A DNA stretch of 64,000 nt from Hymenoscyphus infarciens (lineage: Eukaryota > Ascomycota > Leotiomycetes > Helotiales > Helotiaceae). Shown here piece after piece: positions 46,085 through 57,918 of this stretch. Location of the stretch: assembly GCA_001414345.1 (NCBI GenBank), contig LLCB01000321.1, positions 1 through 64,000 of the forward strand. The letters run 5' to 3'. Made by a program: the position numbers and the translations under genes. Position 1 is the first letter of the stretch, and every line of letters begins with the position of its first letter. Under the pieces are notes generated by a model that did no database searches, was not told the origin of the DNA, and saw only the letters and a program-made list of their open reading frames with translations.

Positions 46085-47640
46085 CTTGATGTGTTGTGTT
46101 GAAGGGGATCGAGGGACGATTGTCGAGGGATTGTGGTGTTGTGGTTTTGTTGAAGAAGATGAAGGGAGGGAAGGGAGGGATGGGAGTGAGTACTCGTACG
46201 AGTCGTACGAGGAGAGGAGTTGTGCCCGGGTTGGCTTTGATCTCGCTGGAGCTTGTGCGGGATGTTGGTGTTGGTGGTTGGGTGTAAGAGAGTACGGATT
46301 GTAGGCTGGACACACCGGCACTTTTTTCACTGCCGCCCGCTTTTCTTCGCTTGTCGTTTTTTCAGCCCTGTTTTCAAGGTTCCTGCCCTGGGCTGTGTGG
46401 CTGTGTGGCTGTGTGGCTGTGTGTGCTGGGTCGGGTTGATCCCGGGTCGCTTGTCAGTCAGTGTCAGGGTCAATAGAGGTCTTCATCCGATAAAACCAAC
46501 AGGAAGGAAAAAGAGGGCTGCGCGTAGTATTGATATTGCTTCAAAAGTACATGGGATTCGAGTGTCATCCTATCATCCTATCATCCTTGCGAGTCTCTCT
46601 TCCTTCATCCGCCTCCATGATTCCCGGTCGTTGCCAGCATCTCTACCCCCATGAACCCCCCCTCGGCAGTCAATTGGTGAATTGCTCCCACTGTCTAGAA
46701 CCAACATCAATTCTCCCGGGTCAATACTCCGAGTTACTTATAACCTAGAAAGCCAGAACAACAAGGGCAACCAGTCTATCGAGAGTTATGATCCCACTCG
46801 GAGGTTACTCGACATCAAAACTCCTCCAAGATGGCATCTGCAGCATTCGTAAATCTGGCATCTCACCAGGCAGATATTCTCTAGAATCCCTACTAGTACC
46901 CTACTCTATCCTACCTACTTCGCGAAAGGAACCCCTATGAAAATCGGCCAAAGACCCTGGTAGCCCACAAAATCTGTAGTAATTGTTATGCCTAGGACGA
47001 AGTACCTACTTGTACTACACCACACTCCTGTATCTCCGAAAGATGACCTTGGGAAGATATGTTGACCCAGGGAACAAATGCATAAACGATACCCATCACA
47101 TCACATCACATCCCACCTCACCTCTCTTACCCATGGTCATCTTTCCCTCCGCAATTATCCCGTCCAGTTACCAAATCTCTCCCCCTTGTATCTGCAGTGA
47201 GCAACCGGGAATAAAAGTACTCTTCGGAAGCACCGTCTGTCCGTTAATCTATCCCACAGGTATATGTCAATCTCTCCCACCAAAACCCGGACAAGCTCGA
47301 TTCCTAAAGAGGAGGGTGAAGGACTTGTCCGGGTGGCGGAGCGGGCGAGGAAGGTTTGGGAATGGATACCTACGGAGTAAGTTTGTTTGAGGTGGTGAGC
47401 GTGGGGTAATGACTGGCTTGGTATGGTACGATGAAGCTTCATTTTGCTTTCCTTTGGGGCGCTGTCAGGACGAGACTCTGTGGGAGGAGTATACTATTGT
47501 TGAGGAAATCTCAGGCAAAGAAAGCCCCTAGTTAGGCATATGCCTACTCCTTCGAGCCAGACTGGAGAAGGAGATTACGAATATAGAATACTGAATAAAG
47601 GAAATCTCCCGTAGACGGATTTCTACATATATTCTCTCAA
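46085..47640. other. upstream region of URA3 and gene-free flank
   Basis: This contains the URA3 promoter side. An 8-bp GGCTGTGT tandem lies at about 46391-46424. Short frames up to 47440 have no support. The sequence turns A/T-rich beyond about 47600. Confidence 0.4.
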
Positions 47641-49770
47641 TTAAATAAATTATTAGAACGTTTGAAAAAATCGAGACTTATTACTTTAGAGCCTGTTTAG
47701 CTCGTATAAATTCTTTAAATATATATATAGATATCTAACGAGATACTCTAAATAGTAACCTTATATAAGTTAGTATATATTATTAATTATTTCTTATTAT
47801 ACTAAGTAATCGTTTAGCTCGTAGTCTATATATTAGTATATATATAAACTTTTAAATATTTATATCTCTAAAGATCTAAATCTTTTTTTAGTAGTATATA
47901 TTCTATTTATATCTATATTATCTTATAAGTTTTAGTAGTATATATTCTAGATATATATAAGCTAAAAAGCTCTTAGTTATTCTAAGTTTCTTAGATAATT
48001 ATAAATTTTATTCTCGAGACTAAGAAGAATAAGATATTAAAAGCTTTAAATATTCTAAGCTTTTAGAATAAGACTTAAGCTTACTCTAGTTATCTAAAAT
48101 ATAAATCGACTTTTATTTAAAGATATTTAATAGTAATTAATTTACTTATTTTAAAAAAAGAGTAAGTATTCTATTTTAAAGAAAAAACACTCTTTATTTT
48201 ACTAATATTTTATAAATTAACTCTAGAGCTTATATTAAATACTCTTATTCTCTTTTATTATATAATAGTATAATAATATAATTTCAACTATTTATAAAAC
48301 TACTAAAAATATTATAAATTTATATTATATTTATCTTTTTAGATATACTCGTAGATAGTATTAGAATAATAAATATTATTTATATAACTTTATATAGTCT
48401 TATTTTCACGTCTTAAGAAGTATAGCTATAAATAAAATCTTTACTTATTATATATATTATATAGTATATTTAAGTATTTATTAACTTAGTAGTAGAAATA
48501 TAAGTAATATTAAGATAATTTATAGATATTAATAAAGTATGAAGTATATAATATAAAGTTTCTATTTACTATTTATTTAGTAAAGAGAATAAAGCTTTTC
48601 AACTTTACTTATTTTTATATAAATACTTAGATAAAGAACTAGTAGAATAATCTCACTATCTTAATAACTAGTAGAGAATATACTAGAGTATAGAGTAGTA
48701 GATTATAAATACTAAGTAAAAAGAGAAGTTAATTTATATAATCTCTAAGAGTTGTTTTATAGAGCGCTATTTTAAAAAAAGTAGACTTAGATATTAATAC
48801 TATTAATAAAATATTAAAAGAGTCTCTAAGAGTTCTTATATTAAAAGCTTATTTAGCTTATATATATTAGTTCTTTTTTTAAATATATACTACTAAATAT
48901 ATATATATATATTATAATATAAACTAACTTTTAGCTAGTATATATTTATAATAGTATACTATTCTGAAATACTAGTATTCGTAAAACTACTAATACCTCT
49001 AATACCTTAGAGCTAAGATTATAATTAACCCGATACTTATATAATAGAAGGTATTAAAGAGATTAAGATTTAGATATTATATATTTAGCTTTAAGGCTCT
49101 TATTGTTTAGTATTAGCTATATTAGATAGAGCTCGGTTATTATTATTATTAGGACTTAGTAGTCTCTAATCTCTTATATATAGATGTTTATACTCGGTAT
49201 AGAAGAGAGATAGTTTTTCCTTTTCTTCTATATTAGAGCCTAGTATTTACGTATATTATTCTATCTCGAACGCACTCCTATATACCTCTTTAGTAGTAGT
49301 ATATATTTCGTACCGTTATATAATAGTTCTTATATTAAGTTATATAATCGCTAAATAGTAAATCCGTATAAAATAGCTAATAGAAACTAGAGAGTTAACT
49401 TTAACAAAGCTATATATACTTTTATTTTCTAAAGTACTTTAATTAAGTAAATACGTACTTTTTTAGAAGCTACTACTCTAGTATAAAAGAGATAGTATAA
49501 AAGAGATAGTAATTAGAAGAAGAGAATAATAAGTTATGAAAAAATAGTAGATTCTATTATATAATAAATGTTTACTATAGAGAGTTACGAGCTTAAAAAA
49601 GCTGAAATATATCGATACTTCAAGTTATTCTTTTATTACTTAAAATATATTTTACTAATACTAGAGTAAAAAAGTATCGAGTTATATCGAGAGCTAACTA
49701 TTAATTATTTATTAATATAAATATATCGACGCCTAAGTCTGAATAGAAGTATCTCTTATATTGTCCTACT
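47640..49770. repeat. RIP-like A/T island
   Basis: This is about 2.1 kb of extremely A/T- and TA-rich DNA without coding frames, bounded by normal sequence. It begins with a MITE copy (47699-47972). A further possible terminus-like word (AAAGCTTATTTAGCTTATAT) appears near 48841, suggesting several nested decayed copies. Confidence 0.6.
47699..47972. mobile_element. PIF/Harbinger-type MITE, copy 2
   Basis: The left end GAGCCTGTTTAGCTCG and the right end (reverse complement GAGCTTTTTAGCTTAT) are inverted copies differing mainly by C-to-T-type changes. TTA flanks both ends (47696-47698, 47973-47975), a 3-bp TWA duplication. It is 274 bp with no coding content. Confidence 0.6.
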
Positions 49771-49831
49771 GTCTAATCTCTCAACTCAATTCCCCTGCCT
49801 ATTTCCATCTACATTTGTTGTCACCTACACC

Positions 49832-50400
49832 TCACATGTAGCAGACATCGCTTCCTGGGGACTCAGTGTCGCAGTAACTTGTTGACATTTTAGTCGCGAG
49901 GCCGCCGTCCATATACCTAACATGGATGCCTGCTCGTTGCAACCAAGTCTTGCTATCTCGTGGCCGACTCGTATATATCTGCCCACGCGGCCATTGGTTT
50001 CCGTCCTCGTCTACTGTTCTAACCGAACGAAGAGATCCTGGGGTACTATCAAACAAGTTCACTTTAACTAACGCTTTGTTCGTTTCCATGATGGGACTGT
50101 TGCAGAACGTCTCGTATCCCTCAGAGTACTCAACGTGGACCTTAGTATAGGCCACCTCATTCAGGTCCTACGAAATTGAATGTAGGCCCTGCTTATCCGT
50201 CTTCAGAGTGACTTGCAGCCAGCCAAAGATGTTCTCGGGTTCGAAGAGAGTATGGCACAGCGACCATGAACACCGTAGCGAAAGTCTTCAGCAACTCTCT
50301 GCGACATTGGGGAAGGAGCCAGTCCTCGTGTCCAGGGCTGAGAAGGCATACGCAGCACATTTTCACAAACCCCACTGAGAGCATCTCTAACCTTGGAGCT
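49832..50400 (-). pseudogene. fragmentary small protein gene, unassigned
   Basis: A 107-codon minus-strand frame ends at 49832 and can be read further upstream as NEVAYTKVHVEYSEGYETF. Upstream, other frames carry LFEPENIFGWLQVTLKTDKQ (near 50160-50250) and FSALDTRTGSFPNVAESC. The order would fit one small, possibly secreted protein gene interrupted by introns or by frame damage. No signal peptide can be linked to it, and I do not recognise the family. An intact spliced gene is possible. Confidence 0.3.
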
Positions 50401-53004
50401 GGCGAGATGTCATTCTGCGGGAGTTAATAATATACAAAACTAATAGTAAGAGGGCTTACCTTTGAGAGTGGCTATACTATGCACATCGATCCCATGTTTC
50501 TGGCAAGCTTTCCAATTACGACCGACCATATTGTAAGAAATCCAAGATGAGAGCAGTTGGGAGAGTGCCTGCCGTTTGGAGTTTCGGAGCTTGGAGCTTA
50601 CCTAGAGCTTGGAGACATGGAAGACAAGCGCGACTATCAGAAATGCCGAACATACCTATTGAAGTCCTCACCACATGAGGAAGGGGCGACCTCGAGATCG
50701 CAACCGGAAAACGGGTTAGGGCCGAGTACAAACCTCCACCCTCGGTTTCGGGTTCTCTCGACAACACCAACGCATTTTTGCCTCTGGCCGGGTATGTAAG
50801 ACCTGACTATTACATTCAGAATTATAATATGCTAGGGCGTACACCGTAAATGAAGTGAAGGATGCGCCAGTGACGCCTTTGCACTGATGACGAGATACGG
50901 TGGGAATCGATTATTTGGGCATCACTTCGATACGGTCACTATACTACATTTCTAGACTTATATTTATCGCATTTTCTAGAGACGCGTTTCTATTATAGCT
51001 ATTACTAACCATAACGCAATTTAATTTTGAAAGAAAGGAAGATGTTGTAAATTGCTATTAATTTAAGATGAAAGACTATAAGTAATTGACTAAAAAGGAG
51101 TTTGTGTTGAAAGTCGTAATACTCCTTAAAAAGTGAAAAGTGTACCCCGTCAAATGATTATGGCTGTATGCGATTCCGATATTGTACATTTAACCCGACA
51201 TTATCTTCATCGCTCCTGCTTCAATGGGTGGTTTATTCCAAACGGTTAGACTAAGTTAAATATTACCTCAATCGTCTAGGTTAATCAACCCTCAAAAACC
51301 CAGATGGTTAGAAGAATAAACCCAATGAGGGAGGAACGACAAGGCTAGTGCCGCTGAATAGTTCTAGTGGGTCAACTTTAGAAACCTTGGACAAGGTTTT
51401 CAAAAACACCAACATCATTCTTTCGCACCTCCGAAACATGAAGATAATACTTTCTAATAAACTGCCAACCGAATTAAGGATGAAAATCGCATCTACTCGA
51501 CACCGGGTCATGCTGTCCTTGGCCTCACCGACTACTTGTCATTTTCATCAGACGGGGATGGTTGGCTAAGCATTTGACTGTCAGCTCGCTAATGAGCAAT
51601 ATCGAGAATTCACTTCAAATCAAGCCCTCTTTCGAGCTATATCTACAAGATTCTTGAAGTTGAAGGACACACTAGCGCGATGGGTCTCATTCGCCAACTA
51701 CATGCACGTCCGAGTTTTATAGCTATAATACTAGGGGTGGGTAACCTTTTACTTCAAATTGCGTCATAAACTAACAGGTTAGGACCGAGCTAGACAAGTA
51801 ATGGCCATATTTTATGTTTACGAGAAATATCACGACAATGGCGTATATAATCTTAATACTATTAGGTTATTAATCGACTAAGACAGAAGTAGGTTAAGAG
51901 CAGAGGCGATTAAACACTAGGTATCGCTTACGCTCTATAGAGTAGTATATGTTAAGAACTGTGAGAAGAGAACCCTTATTATCTAAAAGTTTGTTAACAA
52001 CTATTAGAAGATTAAAAAGGTTTAGTTAGAGAACGATAACGATAAACTTCGAGCTACTAAAGAGCGACTTCATATTTTAGCGTTCTGTGCTCTGTTATAA
52101 GAGGAATACGAGATTAATCTCGAACAAGAACTACAGTTAAACCAAAGCAGAAAATAAATAATGTAGCTTGCCCAAGGAATATTAAGTGTGTTATAATCCA
52201 ACGTGGGCTTGACGCCAAAGGTTTTCAGGATTTCTCAACGACGATTTTGTAGAGTACGATTTGCGGATGCTGACGCCGAGCCGCATCAACCGAACCACTT
52301 TCTTCGAAGGCCTACATGAACTGCTAGAAGCCGAAATTCAAGATTACGCCTCATTTATGACTTTCATGTACGAGTACCAAGAACCACCCAAAGAGCTCCA
52401 GTAAGAGAAGTGCAGCGAGAACCCATTCCGCTCTAAATCTAAGCGCACAAAGACTATATATAACCTTTCCCTCTGTTCCTCTGTCTAAGCTTTTATTCAT
52501 AGTGGTCGGGAGCAGCTTTAAGTGCTCCCGGCTCCCGAGTCCACGAGAAGAATACTTGTTGCTGTGGGATACTATCGGCCATCTTAACCAGCACTGTAAT
52601 TCCCACACACATTCGTCAAACAACGAATGGCGCGTAAATCAAAACCATTTGGCCTCAACCCAAGCAGATGGGAAGTTCTGCTGCCCATACGGCTGTGAGT
52701 TGTCTGGACCCGACGACTCCGAGCTTGACACTTTGAAGGCATGAGATGGATGATATGATCCAGGCTTCAACCCGGACAAAGGGGGAAGCGAAGGAGGCCC
52801 GTTAATGACGACGATGACGATGGCGAGGAAGGAGATGAGGAGAGAGTCGTCTTGTTTGGTGTAGATTTCAACTTGACTTTTCCTCTGAATCAAACAGAAG
52901 CTGCCCGATATGAGGTTACACTAGTCGTTGGGGCGATTTTGATGGCAAAACTGATGATGCCAAGCGTGATTTATTAGGAGTACAATAGGGAAAATTAGTA
53001 GATC
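50401..53004. other. gene-poor stretch with possible coding debris
   Basis: Normal-composition DNA between the RIP islands. Near 51465-51500 the plus strand reads LPTELRMKIAST, resembling the start of 2EXR/F-box-like fungal proteins. Near 52020-52155 it reads LENDNDKLRATKERLHILAF and EEYEINLEQELQLNQ, interrupted by a stop. No complete gene can be built. Confidence 0.3.
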
Positions 53005-53778
53005 CAGTGTGGTCGATAGTATTTGCAATATTGTACCACCACGATATATTGTTAGAAACCCACTTTAATACGTACTATTTATACCATTTAAATGCCACGA
53101 TATCTAATAATATTATCCTTTATATTATTAGTATTTTAATCGATATTATGATAATATCGTGGTATTACTAAGCCTAAATATTTAAGCTTTTTACTCTAGA
53201 TTTTAACTCTACTTCTTTTTAGCCTTATCTTTTAAAACTATATAGTACAACGCATAGTACAGAAAATATAGTACTGAATAGCTAGAATTATAGATCTATT
53301 TAAATAGAGTATTTTAAAAAAAAGAATTATATAAATAGCTCTTAAACTAACCCGAGTAATACAAAGTGATAAATATAGCTCGTACGAGATAGATTTCTAG
53401 ATATGTTTCTATTAATACTAAGTACTAATTCGACGATAACAACGTTAGATTAATAGCTAGAATATAATAAACTAGTGTATTAAGTTCTACTAAGTTTTAC
53501 CCTTTAATTATAGGTAAATATTAACCAAATCGATAAATAAAAATTATTTTAGTCTAATAAGTAAGTAATAAAAGAGTATATAGAAAAAGTGTAAATAGCC
53601 TCATTTTAAGAAAAAGTGGGTTTTAGCGCTTACGAGTCATTAAAAGATATACCGTATGATATCACGATATTACGATAGTATTATAGCGTATTTGGATATA
53701 TACTACTAGGATATTATAATAATATATTAATCTAAAATACTGTAGTATTTTATCACGATAATACTATCGACCACACTG
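53005..53778. mobile_element. hAT-type non-autonomous transposon (MITE)
   Basis: The ends are inverted 19-bp copies CAGTGTGGTCGATAGTATT (left, 53005; right, reverse complement ending 53778). The element is bordered on both sides by the identical octamer AGTAGATC (52997-53004 and 53779-53786). An 8-bp duplication together with a CAGTG terminus is the hallmark of hAT elements. Inverted similarity continues inward (AAACCCACTTT on the left, AAGTGGGTTT on the right). The 774-bp interior is A/T-rich and palindromic with no transposase, so it would need a source elsewhere. Confidence 0.8.
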
Positions 53779-53786
53779 AGTAGATC

Positions 53787-56290
53787 AGATGGGGAATAAC
53801 GTAAAGGACACGAAGAGGTGTTTTCGGATGATTCGGGTACGTTTAAAGTGCTAGAGAGGTCTGTAAGGTCTCTTAATTAGAGGGTTTGTCGTTTCTGTTT
53901 TAGACTTGGAGTCTCGTTGTCATACGCATTTCTGGTTTCTAAGATGAATTTGCGTCTCTATGCACTTTGCTTTACAACTCCATTTACATGCCAATTACTC
54001 TCAATTTAACTTATCCCAAACCTTTCGAGTAAAACCCCGCAATTGTACAAAAAGAGATAGGATCATTCCTAATTGTCCCACTTACTTGGAGAATCCTTTT
54101 AAGCTATCCTAAGCAGCTGAAACAACTATCTCTCTTGTATAAGCAACGTTATAAGGAAGCTACGCATAGAAAGAAGACGTATACTCACACTCTACTAGGG
54201 AAAGATTTCACTAAATAATAAACTATTATAAAAAAACATTTCTCTTCTTTCTAAGAACTAACTACTTTAATTTATCAAATATAGTCTCGTAGTTTGAAAT
54301 TAGTGCTTTAGGCGAGGCCTTGAGTTTTTTTATAAATAACTTGATTTTGTTCAAATGTTCTAAAATATAAGAAGAATAGAATAAAAAGAATAAACGTATC
54401 TTTTAGAACTTCTAGTAATAACCTTAGAAATATCTCTATAAATCGCTTTCTTTTATAAAGATAGTCTAATCGAATTCAAATAAACGTAGCTTTGAAATAA
54501 CTCGAACTAAAGGTCTATTTAGCTCGTATATATATACTACTAAAAAGCATAAGATAATATATATATATATACTGATTCTAGATATATACTAGTATTTAGT
54601 ATAAATATTTAAAAGTGATATAAATCCTTCGCTTAACCTCGTATATCTTAGTATATATATAAATAGAATATATACTATTAAAAAAAGATTTAGATCTCTA
54701 GAGATATAAAACTTTAAAAGTTTATATATATCTATAGCGATTACAGAAGCTATATTAAGAGCATAGGATAAGCAAAGTGAAGTTAAAGTAGATGCTTAAT
54801 TCCTAGAACTATAGAGGAGAGCATAAGGCTTTAAATACTATGCTCCTCGCTTAAAAGGTGGGGATTATTAGGTGATCCTTTGTCTAACTCACCTTTGTCT
54901 CGTGATAATATCTTTTATCTATACTATCTAAAACTAATACTTATTATATAGTACTACCTACTAAGAATATATACTAGGATATATACTAATATATATACTA
55001 TAAGCTAAATAATCTTTATATATAATTAGAAATAAAGAGAGATATATACTAACTTATACGAGGTTACTAATTAGAGTATCTCGTCAGATATCTATATATA
55101 TATTTAAATAATTTATACGAGCTAAACAGGCTCTAAGTCTATAAAGTAAGTGATTCTAGTTAATAACTTCATTTTACTATAATAATTTAGAAGAGTCTAG
55201 GTATTAAAGTACTACTTCATCGTCTTGAGAATTACTATAAATAAATCTATAAAACTATAATAGTATGAAATATATACAACTATAGAAGAGGTATATAGAA
55301 GTGCGTTTAGTAGAATAACGTATGTAAATACTAGGCTCTAATATAGAAGAAAAGGCTAAACTAGCCTTTTCTAACTCTAGAAGAGTAGGCTACTATATAT
55401 AAGAGGTTTAGATAATATAAAAGAGATACGAAACTAAACAACGACATACGTCGGCTAATACAAAAGCCCGAACTCTACGAAGTACGTCTAAAAGTCTAGA
55501 TAGACGTACGGACGTATATAACCTTCCTAAATTAGATAATATAAAATAACAACTACTAAAAGCTAATATATATAGCATATACCACGTAATATTAGCTATC
55601 TAGAATAGCCTAGATAATAGGCTATTATAAAAACTAATTAAACTATAAAGCTTCAGCTTATTAGAGCTTTCTAATACGTTTAAGTTACCTCTAGTTATAT
55701 TTATCGAAATTTTATTATCTCTAGAAAGCGTTAATACTTTAAAGATATAGCGTTATAGAAAGTAAAAGCAGTGTCTATATATTTAAGTAGTATAATAATG
55801 TTTATTAGTATTCTTACTACTAGGTATTAGCTTTATTCTTCTTTCCTTTCTAGCTTTATAATTCCAACTATCTATACTAATAACAGCTTACTACTCTAGA
55901 AAGTTAGAGAAAGATTATAAAGTATACTAACTCTAATTATTTAAAATTAATTAACCTAAAGAGTAGGAATAATCTCGTAGGTTTAATTACTTATTAGACC
56001 TAATCTAATCTATTTTATCTAGCTAGTCTATTAAGTAATATAGCGAGTTAGTGCTTTAGTAAGCTTTAGACCTCTTATAGATATTACTACTTTAATTTAA
56101 CTAGAATTTTCAGTAGTACTTCTTATATTAATGATTTAAGTACAAATTAGATACTTACTTACTAACTATCTAACTATCTCTCTCTAATTAATAAAAACCC
56201 ACCACCTAGTACGAGGCATAGTAAGTACGACCCGATGTCCGGTTCTTAACCTAGGAATATATATCTTTAGGTTCTATCTAGACTTGGAGG
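53787..56290. repeat. gene-poor DNA with RIP-like A/T island
   Basis: After about 400 bp of ordinary sequence, the DNA from roughly 54200 to 56280 is A/T-rich, with dense TATA/TAGT words and no reading frames. It includes MITE copy 3 (54511-55133). Confidence 0.55.
54511..55133. mobile_element. PIF/Harbinger-type MITE, copy 3
   Basis: The left end AGGTCTATTTAGCTCGTATA and the right end (reverse complement GAGCCTGTTTAGCTCGTATA) are inverted copies. TAA lies on both flanks (54508-54510, 55134-55136). The right-hand ~100 bp, read in reverse complement, matches the left end of copy 2 nearly base for base, with C/T and G/A differences. No transposase frame remains in the 623 bp. Confidence 0.65.
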
Positions 56291-56654
56291 AAATAATCAG
56301 CCGGGCCACTCGTCTCGCGAAACTATCTACCCCTTAAATCAAGACTCGTGGATCAACAGTGTTTGTTTCATCTTCTCGTCGCATTGTCCTTGTCAGAGGA
56401 AGGAACGCAGAACCGTATATGTACCTATCTGTCATTCTGTCTCAACTCTCTCTACATTCAACTACTAGGGGTACTTAATACCCTTCTTGAATACCACTGC
56501 TATCTTCTTGCTCACCAGAGCCAACAGCCAACAGCCAAATCAGTGATTAATCTCAAAGAAGCAAATTATAACTACTCTAACCAATATCAACCCGTTCCCA
56601 CGTTATCATCCAGACAATCAATCAATCTCTAATCGTTGAACATCTATCTAGAAT

Positions 56655-56656
<2 letters not shown>

Positions 56657-56731
<75 letters not shown>
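56657..56731. repeat. (GATA)n microsatellite
   Basis: An uninterrupted run of about 18 AGAT/GATA units. Confidence 0.95.
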
Positions 56732-56909
56732 CAGTACCTCATCCTTCAATAAAAAAAAAATTCCCTAATAAATGAAAAATGAAAAATCCCACACTAAAGT
56801 ACAACCCCCCCCCTCCCAAAAAAACCCCTAAAAAACCCCTCAACTAAAATATCTCTCCTATTAAATCAGATTCAAAACATTCATGCCCACCCGCCATTAT
56901 AATAGTATA

Positions 56910-56938
56910 TCTATATATATATATATATATATATATAC
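56910..56938. repeat. (TA)n microsatellite
   Basis: A run of TA dinucleotides with one early interruption. Confidence 0.9.
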
Positions 56939-57009
56939 ACGAAAACAGCTACGAGATCAAATAACCACTCATCCTTCTAAAAACAACGTATCCTCCTAAT
57001 ATACCTAGT

Positions 57010-57145
57010 AAGCTCAATCAACACCACCCGGGCCAAGCTCAATCAACACCACCCAAGCTCAATCAACACCACCCGGGCCAAGCCCTACCAACACCATCCA
57101 AGCCCTACCAAAGACCCAGAAACCCCACCAAACCCCACCAAACCC
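57010..57145. repeat. CAATCAACACCACCC minisatellite
   Basis: Three copies of AAGCTCAATCAACACCACCC, with or without GGGCC spacers, are followed by diverged AAGCCCTACCAACACC and ACCCCACCAA units. Confidence 0.8.
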
Positions 57146-57918
57146 CAGCATTCAGATAAAAGTAAACCAACCCCCTTCTTCGAGACTTCCAAGAACCTTG
57201 CGTATAGCTCAAGGACAATTTTTCGAGTACATCTTAACACCGTGTATGATGTATTTACTTTCGCTACAACTGTTCGTTCGGATGCGTTGTAAGTAGCGTA
57301 GGGTAATGTGTGTCAATCAAGCCCAACCCAAATGTTAGGTTAAGTAACCTTGGTGGCGGGAAGGACGGGGAAGGTAGCTCGGGAAGGGGTACGTAGATTT
57401 CATGGCATTACAAGTCGAGTCTAACGAAGAAGCACTGCAAGAGGGTGAGGCTTCATCATTTCTCATTGTCTCGAACAGCTGGGACAATGACCTCTTATTA
57501 TCCCAAATGTTTAGGGTAATGTGTGTCCATTAACCTAAACATCTGTGATAATGAAGGCTTGGGAGGCAGGAACGACGAGGAAAAGCATAAGAAACACAAA
57601 GTCGCAAAGTCGGGTCAGATCATACATATCACAAGTCACATCACATTGCGAAAAGGCACCATCATATTATTAAGAATTTTACGACTTGATTTTTGTATGC
57701 ACCACTTCCTTTTTCGGAAAAGGCGCACAATCTGTAATACATCCATCCATTCCCATGTAACATCATCGTGAAGAAAGAAAAAGTCGGGCCCAACGCAAAC
57801 CGCAGGAAAAGTCTAGCAAAAGAGACACAGAAGAACACCGATAGACACCCCATTTGGTTTCAAGAAAGATGCCGGAAAATGCAGAGAGAAGAAACTAAAG
57901 AGATTCGTGGAAAACCAT

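Larger units (their letters stand above)
56291..57918. other. 3' flank of HSP70, rich in simple repeats
   Basis: No gene is supported. It holds a (GATA)n tract, a (TA)n tract, a CAATCAACACCACCC minisatellite and two diverged copies of a ~70-bp sequence beginning GGGTAATGTGTGTC at about 57300 and 57513. Confidence 0.5.

Noticed and set aside
46085..46330. In-frame N-terminal extension of URA3
   Set aside because: Low-complexity Ser/Pro/His text ahead of a well-placed ATG. Homologues start near 46084.
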